64,000 nt of DNA from Silvibacterium dinghuense (GCF_004123295.1 NZ_SDMK01000003.1:248001-312000); one strand, 5' to 3'; shown: positions 18,033 through 27,386, numbered from the stretch's first letter. Notes: generated from the sequence alone by a model not told the origin. Made by a program: numbers and translations.

Positions 18033-19043
18033 CTACATCTGAGGGCTGGAATTATCCGTCGTGCCGGTGCTGCTCGAGCCTGAGCTGCTGCCTGAACCCG
18101 TACTGCTGCTGGAGCCCGAACTCGAGCTGCTGCCAAACAAGCTGCTACCCGAGCTGCTGCTGCCGAATGTTCCGGAACTCGTGGTGGATGTCCCCGTAGT
18201 GCTCAAGCCGCTCGCACTCGTCGACGCAGCGGCACCGCCATTCAGCAGCTGGTCCTCCAGCGGATCATAGACAAACTCCCACTGGTTATAGTGCTTCTGC
18301 TTCTTGTACTCCATGATCGAGGCACGCGTATCCGGAATCACCACGCCGACGATTGGACCGCCCCCGCTCAAACCGGAATCGCTGCTCGACGAGGACGACG
18401 CAAACATCGATCCGCTTGTACTACCCGTCGTTGTTCCTGTGGGAGAGCTGGAAGTAGACCCAAAGCTCGACGAGGAGCTGCCGAACGAACTGCCACTGTC
18501 CGTAGAAGAAGTGCTGCCAAACGAGCTGCCGCTGGTTGTCGAGGTGTTATTCGTCGAGCCGCTGCTGTCCGAAGAGCCGCTGCTATCCGTGCTCGACGTT
18601 GCCATCAACCCCGCGGTTGATCCGGCCATCGCGCTCACTCCTGCGGTGCCGGCCGCGCCGGCTGCCGTCAGCGGCTGCCCGAAGAGCCCTAGCGTCTGCA
18701 CATGCACCTGCCCGAAATACACCGGTTTCCAGTCATCCTTGCCGGTCATGGGGTCTTTATAACGCTTGCGCAGGTAGCGGATATCGTTGGTGTTCATCAA
18801 CTGATCGATGGACGTCGGATACGCGCCGAACTTCTTGTAGTACAGCTTGATCGCGCGCTTGTACTGCATGCCGCGATGCCACAGCTCCAGCTCCTTGTCG
18901 CGCTGGAGCTGTTTGGCCATCTTCGGCGCGGCCACGGCCAGCGCGATCAGCAGAATCGCCACCATGAAGATGACGAACAGCAGCACAATGCCTTCTTCGC
19001 CGCTGCCCTCGCGCTGTCGTCCGTGTTGGAAGGAAACTCTCAT
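18033..19043 (-). CDS. Pseudopilin-like protein with long Ser/Gly-rich low-complexity tail
   Basis: About 336 residues. Near residue 17, EEGIVLLFVIFMVAILLIAL is a prepilin-like N-terminal helix followed by an amphipathic region (WHRGMQYKRAIKLYYKKFGAYPTSIDQL) typical of type II secretion/type IV pilus minor pseudopilins. The cleavage consensus is weak (G before I rather than F/M, no GFTLxE). About 170 residues are then almost only Ser, Gly, Thr and Phe in two blocks around a structured segment (GGGPIVGVVIPDTRASIMEY). It is the last gene of the pilus/secretion cluster. TTG 19058 is an alternative start. Confidence 0.75.
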   Translation of the reverse strand: MRVSFQHGRQREGSGEEGIVLLFVIFMVAILLIALAVAAPKMAKQLQRDKELELWHRGMQYKRAIKLYYKKFGAYPTSIDQLMNTNDIRYLRKRYKDPMTGKDDWKPVYFGQVHVQTLGLFGQPLTAAGAAGTAGVSAMAGSTAGLMATSSTDSSGSSDSSGSTNNTSTTSGSSFGSTSSTDSGSSFGSSSSSFGSTSSSPTGTTTGSTSGSMFASSSSSSDSGLSGGGPIVGVVIPDTRASIMEYKKQKHYNQWEFVYDPLEDQLLNGGAAASTSASGLSTTGTSTTSSGTFGSSSSGSSLFGSSSSSGSSSSTGSGSSSGSSSTGTTDNSSPQM

Positions 19044-19075
19044 GCTGCTGTACCGCAAACCGGCGCCATCCGCCG

Positions 19076-19684
19076 CTAGTTCTGTATCCGGGGCAGGCTC
19101 TGCGTGTTGCTGTACGGGATATCCTCCACGCGCAGCGAAGTGGGCAGAATGCTCAGCACCTTGTAACGATGATCGACGACATCCCCTTCCAATGCGATGA
19201 ACACATCGTCGCCGTGGAGCAGGAATGCCCTGCGTTTGCCCGACTTCGACTCCTCGTACCCGAAGAACTTGAGATCGATCGGAGGAGGAGGCGGAGGCCC
19301 GGTGGGCACCATGGCGGCAACCGGCCGGATCGGCGCCTTCACTGCCTCAATCGCCGGCGGCTCCGCGTTCATCGAGAAGATATTGCGCCCTTTACCCGCA
19401 TATTCCAGCGACTCAGCCGCGGCCATCCATTCCGGATGGAGCGTCGGATCGAGCTTCGCCAGCGGCGACGAAAGCTTCGTAGCCTCGTGCTCACCGGAAG
19501 CCCGCCCCGTTCCTGCAGCAGCCGGCGCGCTCGTGCCCGCAGCTGGCGCCGGCGCCGGAGCAGGCGTGCTGCCGCCTACAAACGTCTGGAGAATCATGCG
19601 CACGGCCAGCACCAGCACCACCAGCCCCAGGCCCCCGGCGATGAAGACCTTCTTCCTGTCTTCCGCTCCCATCTTCAGAGCCAT
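19076..19684 (-). CDS. PilP/GspC-like inner-membrane protein
   Basis: 202 residues: a short cytoplasmic N-terminus, one transmembrane helix (about residues 13-33), an Ala/Pro linker and a C-terminal beta domain (IDLKFFGYEESKSGKRRAFL, then DDVFIALEGDVV). The C-terminal domain resembles the HR/PilP fold that links the inner-membrane platform to the secretin. Its start overlaps the pilO-like stop by one base (TAATG), fixing the start and showing translational coupling within the pilMNOP-like run. Confidence 0.72.
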   Translation of the reverse strand: MALKMGAEDRKKVFIAGGLGLVVLVLAVRMILQTFVGGSTPAPAPAPAAGTSAPAAAGTGRASGEHEATKLSSPLAKLDPTLHPEWMAAAESLEYAGKGRNIFSMNAEPPAIEAVKAPIRPVAAMVPTGPPPPPPIDLKFFGYEESKSGKRRAFLLHGDDVFIALEGDVVDHRYKVLSILPTSLRVEDIPYSNTQSLPRIQN

Positions 19685-20307
19685 TACTGGTTGCCCCCTT
19701 CTCCGCCCGCGTCATTCGCGGCCTCGCCCTCATCGGACGACTGCGGTGGCTGATCGTTCGCGTTGGCCAGGAGATAGGCCGAGGCCCGCAGGCGCAGATT
19801 CACCAGCCCCCCCTGCTGACCGCTCAGCGCCACACCAGTAATGGTGAAGAAGACATGATTCTGGTCGCGCTCAAGATCGTTGATAAAGTGCACCAGCGCG
19901 GTGTACTCGCCGCTCAGGCTGGCATCGATGCGCACCTCGCGCAGCCCCTCGATCGCCGCGGTCTGCGTATAACCGGTGCGCGAAATATGCACCTGGTTCT
20001 TGATCGCCGGCGCATAGAATTCCACGAGCAGCGTCGAGTAGTTCGGTGCGATGCGCTTGTCGTAGAACTTCTGCGCATCGTCGCTCGACTGCTTCACCTT
20101 GGCCGGCAGCCCTTCAAGATGGCCCATCTGCGCCTTCAGCTGCACATAGTGGAGCTGTTCCTGCTGAAACGCCTCGGACTGCGTCTCGCCGGACTCATGC
20201 AGCGCGATGAAGGCCTTGGTTCCCACAAAGAGCACTATGCCCAGCAGAATCACCACTCCGGCAATGTGCAGGTTCAGCAGGGTAAAGAGTTTGCGCACGT
20301 TCTTCAT
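19684..20307 (-). CDS. pilO: PilO-like inner-membrane assembly protein
   Basis: 207 residues: N-terminal transmembrane helix (about 13-33), a coiled-coil-like stretch (EAFQQEQLHYVQLKAQMGHLEG) and a C-terminal ferredoxin-like region (LREVRIDASLSGEYTALVHFINDLE). This is the PilO/GspM architecture, which pairs with PilN in the inner-membrane platform. It overlaps pilN by ATGA and is coupled to the PilP-like gene downstream. Sequence identity to known PilO is low by eye, so the call leans on topology and gene order. Confidence 0.78.
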   Translation of the reverse strand: MKNVRKLFTLLNLHIAGVVILLGIVLFVGTKAFIALHESGETQSEAFQQEQLHYVQLKAQMGHLEGLPAKVKQSSDDAQKFYDKRIAPNYSTLLVEFYAPAIKNQVHISRTGYTQTAAIEGLREVRIDASLSGEYTALVHFINDLERDQNHVFFTITGVALSGQQGGLVNLRLRASAYLLANANDQPPQSSDEGEAANDAGGEGGNQ

Positions 20308-21092
20308 CGCGCCCCCTGCTTTCCGGGCTTCGCAGCCCCGGCAATGCCCAGTGGATTCCCATGGGCATTGCTATGGACGGTCCCGTTGTGCGCCGCCGCT
20401 GCATGCGCCGGTCCGGTTTGAGAGGGCTGTCCGTTCTGAGTGGACTGCGCGGCCTTTTCCGCATCATGCTCTTCGCTCGCCGAGCCCTCGATCGGCCGAT
20501 AGGCCGCCTGAATCTCGAAGTTCACCAGCGTCGAGGCGCTCACCGGCTGCATGGCCATGGCATTGGTATTGTTCTGTCCCGGAATCTGCGCCTGCGCCTC
20601 GGCCGTAATCCTCGGCGCCACGAAGTGCCGCGACTTCTCGAGATTCCGTACCAGTTCGATGGCCCGGTCGCGCGCGCCGCTCACACGCATGTGAATCGTC
20701 ACCGAGCCGTCCTTCGCCACCTGCGGATCGATGCTCAGCACCTGCACACCCGTCGGCAGCACGGTCTCGAGATCGGTCATCGTAGCCGTCCAGGAGAAGG
20801 ATTTGCGGCGGAAAAGTCCGTTGAGAAAGTCGGACTGTTTGAGCACGGCCGCGTTCTGCGGTTGCTGCATCATCGCCTGGTAGCTCTGCTGTTCCAGCTC
20901 TAGCTGGCGAACATGACGTTCGACGGCATCGACGCGCGCTGTCGCTGCGGCGGCTTCGCCTTCTTTCGCATGCAGCAGCCACCACAGCGGCAGCACCAGC
21001 AGCGCCAAGATCAGCATGATCACACGCAGCCGCTTCAGGATCGCCCGCAGGTCGACATACGGCTGGCTGGCAAGATTGAGTGAGATGCGCAT
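20304..21092 (-). CDS. pilN: PilN-like inner-membrane assembly protein
   Basis: 262 residues. The N-terminus MRISLNLASQPYVD is the conserved PilN segment that contacts PilM. One transmembrane helix follows (about residues 24-44), then a coiled coil and a periplasmic domain (SFSWTATMTDLETVLPTGVQVL) characteristic of PilN/GspL. A Gln/Ala/Gly-rich tail after about residue 205 is unusual. The start shares one base with the pilM stop (TGATG). Confidence 0.83.
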   Translation of the reverse strand: MRISLNLASQPYVDLRAILKRLRVIMLILALLVLPLWWLLHAKEGEAAAATARVDAVERHVRQLELEQQSYQAMMQQPQNAAVLKQSDFLNGLFRRKSFSWTATMTDLETVLPTGVQVLSIDPQVAKDGSVTIHMRVSGARDRAIELVRNLEKSRHFVAPRITAEAQAQIPGQNNTNAMAMQPVSASTLVNFEIQAAYRPIEGSASEEHDAEKAAQSTQNGQPSQTGPAHAAAAHNGTVHSNAHGNPLGIAGAAKPGKQGAR

Positions 21093-22027
21093 CAGTTGGC
21101 CAACGCCCCCATGACCCCGGCTGCCAGTCCCGAGGGAATCGCCGTCAGCGCCCCATGCGGACCACGCAACAGGTCTTCAATCTGCAATCCGTACTCCTCC
21201 AGCACCTCGCTCAGATGCGGCCCCAGCGCCCGGCGGAACTCCTGCGCTCCGCCCGGCCCGGCATAGTGCAGCACCGTGGGCTTGTAGTGCAGCGTGTCTT
21301 CAAAATAGGCCAGCGAAACCGATACGGCCCGCGCCAGCTCATCGGCATGCCCTTCATCGCCCGGCGGCAGATCGAGCGAGCGATGCAGCAGCAGCTCGTC
21401 GCCATCGGTGATCACCGTGGTCAGGGTGTGGCCGTTGCGCGTCAGGATCAGCGAAGCCCCTTGCGCCGGAGCGGCCGCCACCGCGGCCAGCGTCGCCGGC
21501 AGCACCACGCCCGGCTCGTAGCCGGCCGCGCGCACCACCGCTTCGTATTCCGCGCGAATCGCCGACGGCATCACCGTCACCAGCACGCGCAACTGTCCAT
21601 TGGCGGCACCGTGCACGCGCGGCAACACCTGGTAGCTCACCGCCGCGTCATCCACCTCAAAGGGCGCCAGCTTCTTCAACCGGAAGCGCACAATCGGCAG
21701 CGCCTCGGAGAGCTTCGAGGGCAGTGTTTCAAAATCCATCAGCAGCACACGCACCGCCGCATCCGGAATCACCAGTGTCAGCGGCTTCTCGCGACCCGCA
21801 ACCTCATCCACGGCCTTGCGGATCGCCTGGGTCACACGCTGCGCGTCGGCCAGGTTCGCCTCGGCAATGCCCGGACGCACCACCTCTGCCGGCAGTGGCG
21901 CGAAGGCCGTCACCGAGCGCTCCGCGTCCACATGCCGTCCTGCGATGACGCCTTCCGGCGTAATCTCGCAGGCCAGCTGCGGCCGCTGGCTCGCCCGCGG
22001 CACAAAGAAATTGAAAGAAAAAGCCAC
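21092..22027 (-). CDS. pilM: PilM-like actin-fold cytoplasmic protein
   Basis: About 311 residues with an actin/FtsA-like fold. IPDAAVRVLLMDFETLPSKL and LARAVSVSLAYFED match PilM/GspL cytoplasmic-domain positions. PilM binds the PilN N-terminus and joins the assembly ATPase to the platform. I start at GTG 22027, which has AAGG five bases upstream; the frame also allows TTG 22060. It heads the tightly overlapped pilMNOP-like run, 91 bases downstream of the ATPase gene. Confidence 0.82.
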   Translation of the reverse strand: MAFSFNFFVPRASQRPQLACEITPEGVIAGRHVDAERSVTAFAPLPAEVVRPGIAEANLADAQRVTQAIRKAVDEVAGREKPLTLVIPDAAVRVLLMDFETLPSKLSEALPIVRFRLKKLAPFEVDDAAVSYQVLPRVHGAANGQLRVLVTVMPSAIRAEYEAVVRAAGYEPGVVLPATLAAVAAAPAQGASLILTRNGHTLTTVITDGDELLLHRSLDLPPGDEGHADELARAVSVSLAYFEDTLHYKPTVLHYAGPGGAQEFRRALGPHLSEVLEEYGLQIEDLLRGPHGALTAIPSGLAAGVMGALAN

Positions 22028-22118
22028 TACCTTGCCGCTCCTGTATGCCCGGCCCGGCAATCACCGGCTTTGCCTGGCACCGTTCTGCTCTCCCCTGCGC
22101 ACAACCCGCGAACGCGCA

Positions 22119-23747
22119 CTACCGGAAAGCCTCGATAAAGGTTACCTTGTTGATCTCTTTGAGCGTCGTCCAGCCGCGCCGCACGCGGTCGATGGCCGAT
22201 TCGCGCAGGAACTGCATGCCTTCCTGCTGGGCCATCCTGCGCACCTCGGAGGCTGGCTTCTTCTCGAGAATGATTTCGCGGATCGGATCGGTCAGGTCCA
22301 GCAGCTCGTGGATCGCTGTACGTCCGCGATACCCCGTGCCGCCGCACTCGATGCAGCCCGCACCCTCGCGGAAGTCGAAATCGCGCCACTCTTCGGGATT
22401 CAAACCGCTGTTGATCAGGATCTCATCGTCGTAGCGCACCGAACGCACGCAATCTTCGCAGATGGTACGCACCAGCCGCTGCGCCAGGATGCAGTTCAGC
22501 GCGGAGACGAAGTTGTAGGCCTCGACGCCCATATTCAGGAAGCGCCCCAGCACATCGACCACGTTGTTCGCGTGCACGGTGGTGAAGACCAGGTGACCGG
22601 TCAGAGCCGAGTTGATGGCAATCTGCGCCGTCTCCTGGTCGCGGATCTCACCGACAAGGATCTTGTCCGGGTCATGGCGCAGAATCGAACGCAGGCCGCG
22701 GGCGAAGGTCAGGCCCTTTTTCTCATTGACCGGAATCTGCGTGATGCCGCGGATCTGGTATTCGACCGGGTCTTCGATGGTGATGATCTTGTCTTCGTCG
22801 CTCTTGATCTCGTTGAGCGCGGCGTAGAGCGTCGTCGTCTTGCCCGAGCCGGTCGGCCCGGTGACCAGCACCATGCCGTAAGGCTCGCGGATATACCGCC
22901 GAAAGCGCCGCAGATCGTCTTCATGGAAGCCGACGACTTCGAGCGTAAGCTTCTTGAACTTCTCGCTCATCGACTCTTTGTCGAGCACGCGGAGCACGGC
23001 GTTTTCGCCATGCACCGTGGGCATGATCGAGACGCGGAAATCAATCAGGCGCCCCTTGTAGCGCACCCGGAAACGTCCGTCCTGCGGCACGCGGCGCTCG
23101 GCGATGTCGAGCTCGCTCATGACCTTGATACGGGAGAGGATCGTCGAATGGTGCTCGCGCGCAATCGGCGCCATGGCGAGCTGCAGCACGCCGTCGATGC
23201 GGTACTTCACGATCAGGGAGTCGTCATAGGTTTCGATATGAATATCGGAGGCGCGCCGCTCGAGCGCGGTGAAGATCGTCGTGTCGACCAGGCGGATGAT
23301 CGGGCTGATGTCCTCTTCCGAGGTCAGCTTCTCGATCGAAATGTTCTCGTCCGGGTTCTCCTCGGCCGAGATCACATCGAAGGTAAGACCCTCCGACGCC
23401 TCATCCAGTACACGCTGCGACTGCTCGGTCTTCTTGAGCAGGTCCATGATCTGGGTCAGCGTGGCTACCCGCGTCACGATGCGTTGCCCCAGCAGGCCGC
23501 TGATCTCATCGAGCATCATCAGCCGGCTTGGATCGCTCACCGCGATCATCAGCCGGTTGCCATCCTGCTCCAGCGGCACAAAGTTGTAGCGGAACATCAT
23601 GTCCACCGGCACGGTCTTGAACAGCTCGTGCTGGATCTTGAAGTTCTTCAGGTCGACGAATTCCGAGCGATAGCGCGCCGCCAGCGCCTGTGCCCGCGCT
23701 GTCTCGTCCTGCTCGGTGGGAAGCGTCAATACCGGTCCCTGTGCCAT
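22119..23747 (-). CDS. Type II secretion/type IV pilus assembly ATPase (GspE/PilB)
   Basis: About 542 residues. An N-terminal MshEN-like domain precedes the ATPase core. Walker A is GPTGSGKT (residues about 297-304), followed by an Asp box (TIEDPVEYQI), Walker B region (ILVGEIRDQETAQIA) and His box (VFTTVHANN). A four-Cys zinc motif (CEDC and CIEC) sits near residue 420, typical of GspE/PilB extension ATPases rather than PilT. The ATG at 23747 has AGGATTT upstream; an 11-residue upstream extension is rejected. Confidence 0.95.
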   Translation of the reverse strand: MAQGPVLTLPTEQDETARAQALAARYRSEFVDLKNFKIQHELFKTVPVDMMFRYNFVPLEQDGNRLMIAVSDPSRLMMLDEISGLLGQRIVTRVATLTQIMDLLKKTEQSQRVLDEASEGLTFDVISAEENPDENISIEKLTSEEDISPIIRLVDTTIFTALERRASDIHIETYDDSLIVKYRIDGVLQLAMAPIAREHHSTILSRIKVMSELDIAERRVPQDGRFRVRYKGRLIDFRVSIMPTVHGENAVLRVLDKESMSEKFKKLTLEVVGFHEDDLRRFRRYIREPYGMVLVTGPTGSGKTTTLYAALNEIKSDEDKIITIEDPVEYQIRGITQIPVNEKKGLTFARGLRSILRHDPDKILVGEIRDQETAQIAINSALTGHLVFTTVHANNVVDVLGRFLNMGVEAYNFVSALNCILAQRLVRTICEDCVRSVRYDDEILINSGLNPEEWRDFDFREGAGCIECGGTGYRGRTAIHELLDLTDPIREIILEKKPASEVRRMAQQEGMQFLRESAIDRVRRGWTTLKEINKVTFIEAFR

Positions 23748-23851
23748 AAATCCTGCCCCTTCACTCCTGCCTGCTCTCACTCCGCCGGCGCTTGCCGCTG
23801 CGCGTGTCGCGAATCGTCCGCTGCGCTCGCCTTCGTGCCGGTTGCCGCTCG

Positions 23852-25048
23852 TCAGTGCTGGAGATTCGCCGCACTCCCCAGGGAGAATATCGGCAGATAC
23901 AGCGCAATCAGAATAACGACGACCACCACACCCATCACAATCAGAATCGCCGGCTCGATCAGCGCCATCGCTGCCGTCAGCGCCGTCTGCACATCTTCTT
24001 CGAAAAATTCCGCCACCGAGTTGAGCATCTGCGGAAGCGCGCCGGTCGACTCGCCCACTTCGATCATCTCGATCGAGAGCGAGGGAAATACCCTGGTCGA
24101 CGCCAGGCTCGTAGCCAGCCCGTTGCCCTCGCGGATGCTGCCTACCGAGGAAAAGACGGCTTTCGCAATCCGTTTGCTCGCAATCGAGCGGGCCGCCGTC
24201 TCAAGCGACGGCATCAGCGGCAGACCGCCCTGCAACAGCGTCGAAAGCGTACGCGAAAACAGCGCCACCTGATATTTGATCCAGATCGATCCAAAAACCG
24301 GCATCCCGATACGGATACCGTCGATCCTGTCCGCTCCCTTATCCGTCTTGCTCCAGCGGAAGAGCAGGAAGACAATCAGCGCCAGCGCCGGAATCACGTA
24401 CAGAACATACTTCTGGGCATCGTTTCCGACCTTCAGCAGCAGCAGCGTCAGCCACGGCAGGTTCGTCCCCAGCTGGTCGTAGAGTGTCGCAAAGCGGGGC
24501 ACCACGAAGGTGATCAGGAAGACGAAAAGCCCGAAGACCAGGCAGATCAGCAGCGCCGGGTAGATCAGCGAGGCTGTCAATTTCTTGCGGAAGCTCAGCG
24601 AAATCCGCTGAAAGGAGAGAAAGCGCCCCAGAACCTCTTCGAGGTTGCCGCTTCGCTCGCCGGCCAGCAGCGTCGTCGTGTACATCAGCGGAAAGCCGCC
24701 CTGCGCCTCGAAGGCCGCCGAGATCGACTCACCCGTGCGCACCCGCGCCGCCACATTCTGCAGCTGCCCGGCAAAGGCCGAGTTCTTCTGGCTCTTCGAG
24801 AGCATCTCGAGCGAGCCGAGGATCGGCAGACCCGCCTTGATGAGCGTCAGAAACTGTTGATTGAAAATGAGAAAGGTCTCGAGCTTGGCCTTCTTGCGGC
24901 CGCCCGTCAGGCCCTTGGCCTTGACCGAATAAACGTAATAGCCTGCCTGCGTAAACCGCTGGCGCAGCTCCTCGGCCGAGGCCGCCGACTGCACCTGCTC
25001 CTGCACACGGCCACGCTCATCGGCCAGCTTGATAACAAATTCTGCCAT
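23852..25048 (-). CDS. Type II secretion/type IV pilus inner-membrane platform protein (GspF/PilC)
   Basis: 398 residues, the normal GspF/PilC length. Two T2SSF domains repeat, each with cytoplasmic helices and membrane segments (LIYPALLICLVFGLFVFLITF, and AALTAAMALIEPAILIVMGVVV at the C-terminus). The N-terminal AEELRQRFTQAGYYVYSVKA is the usual opening. It forms the polytopic base that the GspE/PilB ATPase drives. The ATPase gene follows 104 bases downstream on the same strand. Confidence 0.93.
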   Translation of the reverse strand: MAEFVIKLADERGRVQEQVQSAASAEELRQRFTQAGYYVYSVKAKGLTGGRKKAKLETFLIFNQQFLTLIKAGLPILGSLEMLSKSQKNSAFAGQLQNVAARVRTGESISAAFEAQGGFPLMYTTTLLAGERSGNLEEVLGRFLSFQRISLSFRKKLTASLIYPALLICLVFGLFVFLITFVVPRFATLYDQLGTNLPWLTLLLLKVGNDAQKYVLYVIPALALIVFLLFRWSKTDKGADRIDGIRIGMPVFGSIWIKYQVALFSRTLSTLLQGGLPLMPSLETAARSIASKRIAKAVFSSVGSIREGNGLATSLASTRVFPSLSIEMIEVGESTGALPQMLNSVAEFFEEDVQTALTAAMALIEPAILIVMGVVVVVILIALYLPIFSLGSAANLQH

Positions 25049-25225
25049 GAAGGACTATTTCAGGGTACCAGTTCCCGGATAGGGCCGGTCATGGGAATAG
25101 ACGCGCTTCCCCTCCTGCCCGTTCGGCCGCATCCATCTTCTCAGAAGCTTATCGGCGCGTCCCCTTCCCGGCGTAAATCCCCGGCAGGACACCGCAGCTC
25201 AAAAGCTGGATCGCACAAAAAGACC

Positions 25226-26320
25226 CTATGGCTTCGGCGGAAGCACCCCCAGCTTCGCCATCCTGCCCTTCGGACCGACAATCCAGGGCAGGCTCAGAGC
25301 GTTCCAGTTCCCGTCGTCGAGTTTTGCCCAGGTCTTACCACCGTCATAACTGATGTCGGAGCCGTTCGTCCCCGCCGCAATCCATGCCTTCGCGTCCGCA
25401 TCCCAGGCCACCGACGACCGGTATCCGTGCGGAGGCTTCACCGCCGCCGTCCAGGTCTTGCCGCCATCCGAGGTCCATGCCGCCGTGCCAACAGACTCAT
25501 TCGGCTTCTGATAATCGCCGCCCACGGCGACACCGTGCAGAGCATCGGCGAAGGCGAGGGAGAAGATTCCGGCCGCATCTCCTTTACCCGCTAGAGGAAC
25601 AGACAGGTGTTCAAAAGCCCCTGACGTCGCAGGCGAAGTATTTGCCGGTGCGTCCAGCACCGTACTTTCGAAATGAACCCCATGGTAGAGAACTCCACCT
25701 CCAGTGCCAAAAAGGAGCCGGTGGTTTGGCAGGATGACCAACGACGTATTGCTCGCCGCAAATGCGCCCTTGGCCTCGGGCGTAGCCTCAAGCCCCTGAG
25801 CCTTCGAGCGGCTCCAGCTCTGTCCGCCATCCACAGTCTTCATCACGACGAACCGCCCGCTCACCGGATCGCCGAGCAGAAATCCGGTCTTCCGATCCTG
25901 GAACACCAAGGCATCCCAGAACCCATCCTTATCCGGATTGGTCAGCTCCAGCGTCCAGTGCGAGCACCCATCCGTCGTCTTATAGACCCGCGACTGGTCT
26001 CCCGGTCCCGACGCCATCACCACGGCATTGTTCGCGTCCCAGGCCCAGATGCCGCGAAAATCCAGCTTCTCCGCACCCGGAGGCATGGCGCAGCTCTGCC
26101 ACATGTAACCACTGTCCTCGGTCCGCAGCACCGTGCCGCCCGTGCCGCTGGCCCAGGCCACGCCGCCGCCCACCGCGTGAATCCCCCGCAGACTCGCCGT
26201 CGTCCCGCCGTTCTGCATCACCCAAGGGCCAGACTTCACATCCTGGGCCCTCACATTCTGAGCAAGGAACGGCAAGGCAGCGAATAGCGTAAGAGCAAGC
26301 AGACGGCAGGATCGGATCAT
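25226..26320 (-). CDS. Secreted YCF48-like beta-propeller protein
   Basis: About 364 residues: a signal peptide (MIRSCRLLALTLFAALPFL, AQNVRAQ) and repeated propeller blades with BNR/Asp-box-like turns (VDGGQSWSRS, SDGGKTWTAAVK, YDGGKTWAKLDD). This is the photosystem II assembly factor YCF48/sialidase-like fold, widespread in non-photosynthetic bacteria as periplasmic or secreted scaffolds with poorly known roles. The frame extends 37 residues upstream, but that part runs into the repeat element at 26362, so ATG 26320 with AGGATG upstream is chosen. Confidence 0.8.
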   Translation of the reverse strand: MIRSCRLLALTLFAALPFLAQNVRAQDVKSGPWVMQNGGTTASLRGIHAVGGGVAWASGTGGTVLRTEDSGYMWQSCAMPPGAEKLDFRGIWAWDANNAVVMASGPGDQSRVYKTTDGCSHWTLELTNPDKDGFWDALVFQDRKTGFLLGDPVSGRFVVMKTVDGGQSWSRSKAQGLEATPEAKGAFAASNTSLVILPNHRLLFGTGGGVLYHGVHFESTVLDAPANTSPATSGAFEHLSVPLAGKGDAAGIFSLAFADALHGVAVGGDYQKPNESVGTAAWTSDGGKTWTAAVKPPHGYRSSVAWDADAKAWIAAGTNGSDISYDGGKTWAKLDDGNWNALSLPWIVGPKGRMAKLGVLPPKP

Positions 26321-26361
26321 GGCCCATCCTAACCCGCCTGCTTCCCTATCGAACGAACCCG

Positions 26362-26460
26362 GATGCCCCACGTCTCGCCTTTGAGACGAGGGAAGGCATC
26401 CCCCCAGAACAAGCACATCCTGCGAACCCACATCTCGAACAAAACGAGATATGGGGCACC
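26362..26460 (-). repeat. Twin-hairpin 99-bp repeat, copy 1 (inverted)
   Basis: Two hairpins at either end (CGTCTC/GAGACG and CATCTCG/CGAGAT) flank a spacer that on the minus strand contains GGGTTCGCAGGAT. The outer ends match GGTGCCCCA and its complement. The same layout occurs at 32664-32762 (also 99 bp) and 42741-42865. It lies in the 312-base spacer between the YCF48-like gene and lolA; the rest of the spacer up to 26580 is degenerate repeat-like sequence without a gene. Confidence 0.8.
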
Positions 26461-26583
26461 CATATCTTTTTTGCGCGCTCCGCGAAACTTGGCGGTCTTT
26501 GCGCGAACCTGGATGCTGGCAGAGGTAAAGGCTCCTCTGCGGCGAATTCTGTCCGTCGTGGCTTACTTTCGGTTTTTCGGAGA

Positions 26584-26616
26584 CCCACCCATGACCAACG
26601 GCTGGTCATGGGTGGG
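26584..26616. repeat. Hairpin repeat, CCCACCC family, copy 2
   Basis: A perfect 14-bp stem, CCCACCCATGACCA with TGGTCATGGGTGGG, around a 5-base loop. It lies 17 bases past the lolA stop codon. It has the same core as the hairpins at 4051 and 53444. Confidence 0.85.
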
Positions 26617-26632
26617 GCACCCGGTACAAAGA

Positions 26633-27322
26633 TCAGGCCGGAGGCAGCCCGGTCACGATATGCACCCCTTGCGGCGGCACAAAGACAAAATCCGAATCCT
26701 TCACCGGGACATTCGCCGCCTCACCCGAAAAGCGGAAGCCGTTCACGATGCCGTCCGTCTCTTCCACGCGCAGCGCATGAATGGTGCCATCGGCAGCCGC
26801 GGTCACGGCAAAGGACGCAACCCGCTTTTCGAGACCCTTGGGCACGCCGGTCAGCGTCCAGGTGCCGTCGTCGTTCGTCCGCAGTGCGATGCCGTTCAGC
26901 TGTTTCATCAGTTGCGTATGGCCCAGCAGCAGGCTCAGCGGCGAGCGCATGTCATCCAGTTCCTTTGCCGGAACCTTCTGCGCCTCGTTTTGCCCCGGCG
27001 AGTAGAAATAGCCATCCTTGCCGTCGAGCACAAAGAGCTTGCCGTCGGGCTGCGAATAGGTCCAGCGCATCCGCCCTGGCTTCTTGAGCAGCAGAGCGCC
27101 CTCTTCCTTCCGGTTCATACCCATCCCCTCGTAGGTCTGGACAAAATGCACCTCGAGCGAGTGCAACCGGTTGTAATGCGCGTCGATCCGGCCGGCCAGC
27201 GTCTCGGCCGTCATCGCAGCGGAAGCCTGACCCACGGGCGCGGTTCCAGCCGAAAGGTTTTCAGCCGAAAGAGCCGTGCCGCTCAGCGGCACAAGCGCCA
27301 AAAGCAAAACGGCGGACCGCAT
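26633..27322 (-). CDS. lolA: Outer-membrane lipoprotein carrier LolA-like protein
   Basis: About 229 residues with a signal peptide (MRSAVLLLALVPLSGTALSA). The mature domain has the half-barrel LolA pattern: HFVQTYEGM, GALLLKKPGRMRWTYSQPDG and KLFVLDGKDGYFYSP. LolA shuttles lipoproteins across the periplasm. The likely ATG at 27322 forms the loop of a perfect 9-bp GC hairpin followed by T-rich sequence, an oddity described separately. GTG 27352 is an alternative start. It lies 64 bases after the pilin gene, within the pilus/secretion region. Confidence 0.85.
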   Translation of the reverse strand: MRSAVLLLALVPLSGTALSAENLSAGTAPVGQASAAMTAETLAGRIDAHYNRLHSLEVHFVQTYEGMGMNRKEEGALLLKKPGRMRWTYSQPDGKLFVLDGKDGYFYSPGQNEAQKVPAKELDDMRSPLSLLLGHTQLMKQLNGIALRTNDDGTWTLTGVPKGLEKRVASFAVTAAADGTIHALRVEETDGIVNGFRFSGEAANVPVKDSDFVFVPPQGVHIVTGLPPA

Positions 27323-27331
27323 CGGTCCGCC
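27300..27331 (-). terminator. Terminator-like hairpin over the lolA start codon
   Basis: On the minus strand GGCGGACCG-ATG-CGGTCCGCC is a perfect 9-bp palindrome with the ATG as its 3-base loop, followed by GTTTTGCTTTT. It comes 55 bases after the pilin stop and has the form of an intrinsic terminator or attenuator for the pilin transcript. Confidence 0.6.
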
Positions 27332-27386
27332 GTGATTGGAAAGATTTCTCACGCTTCCAGAGTAAACCCTGGCTGCGCCGCGCTGC

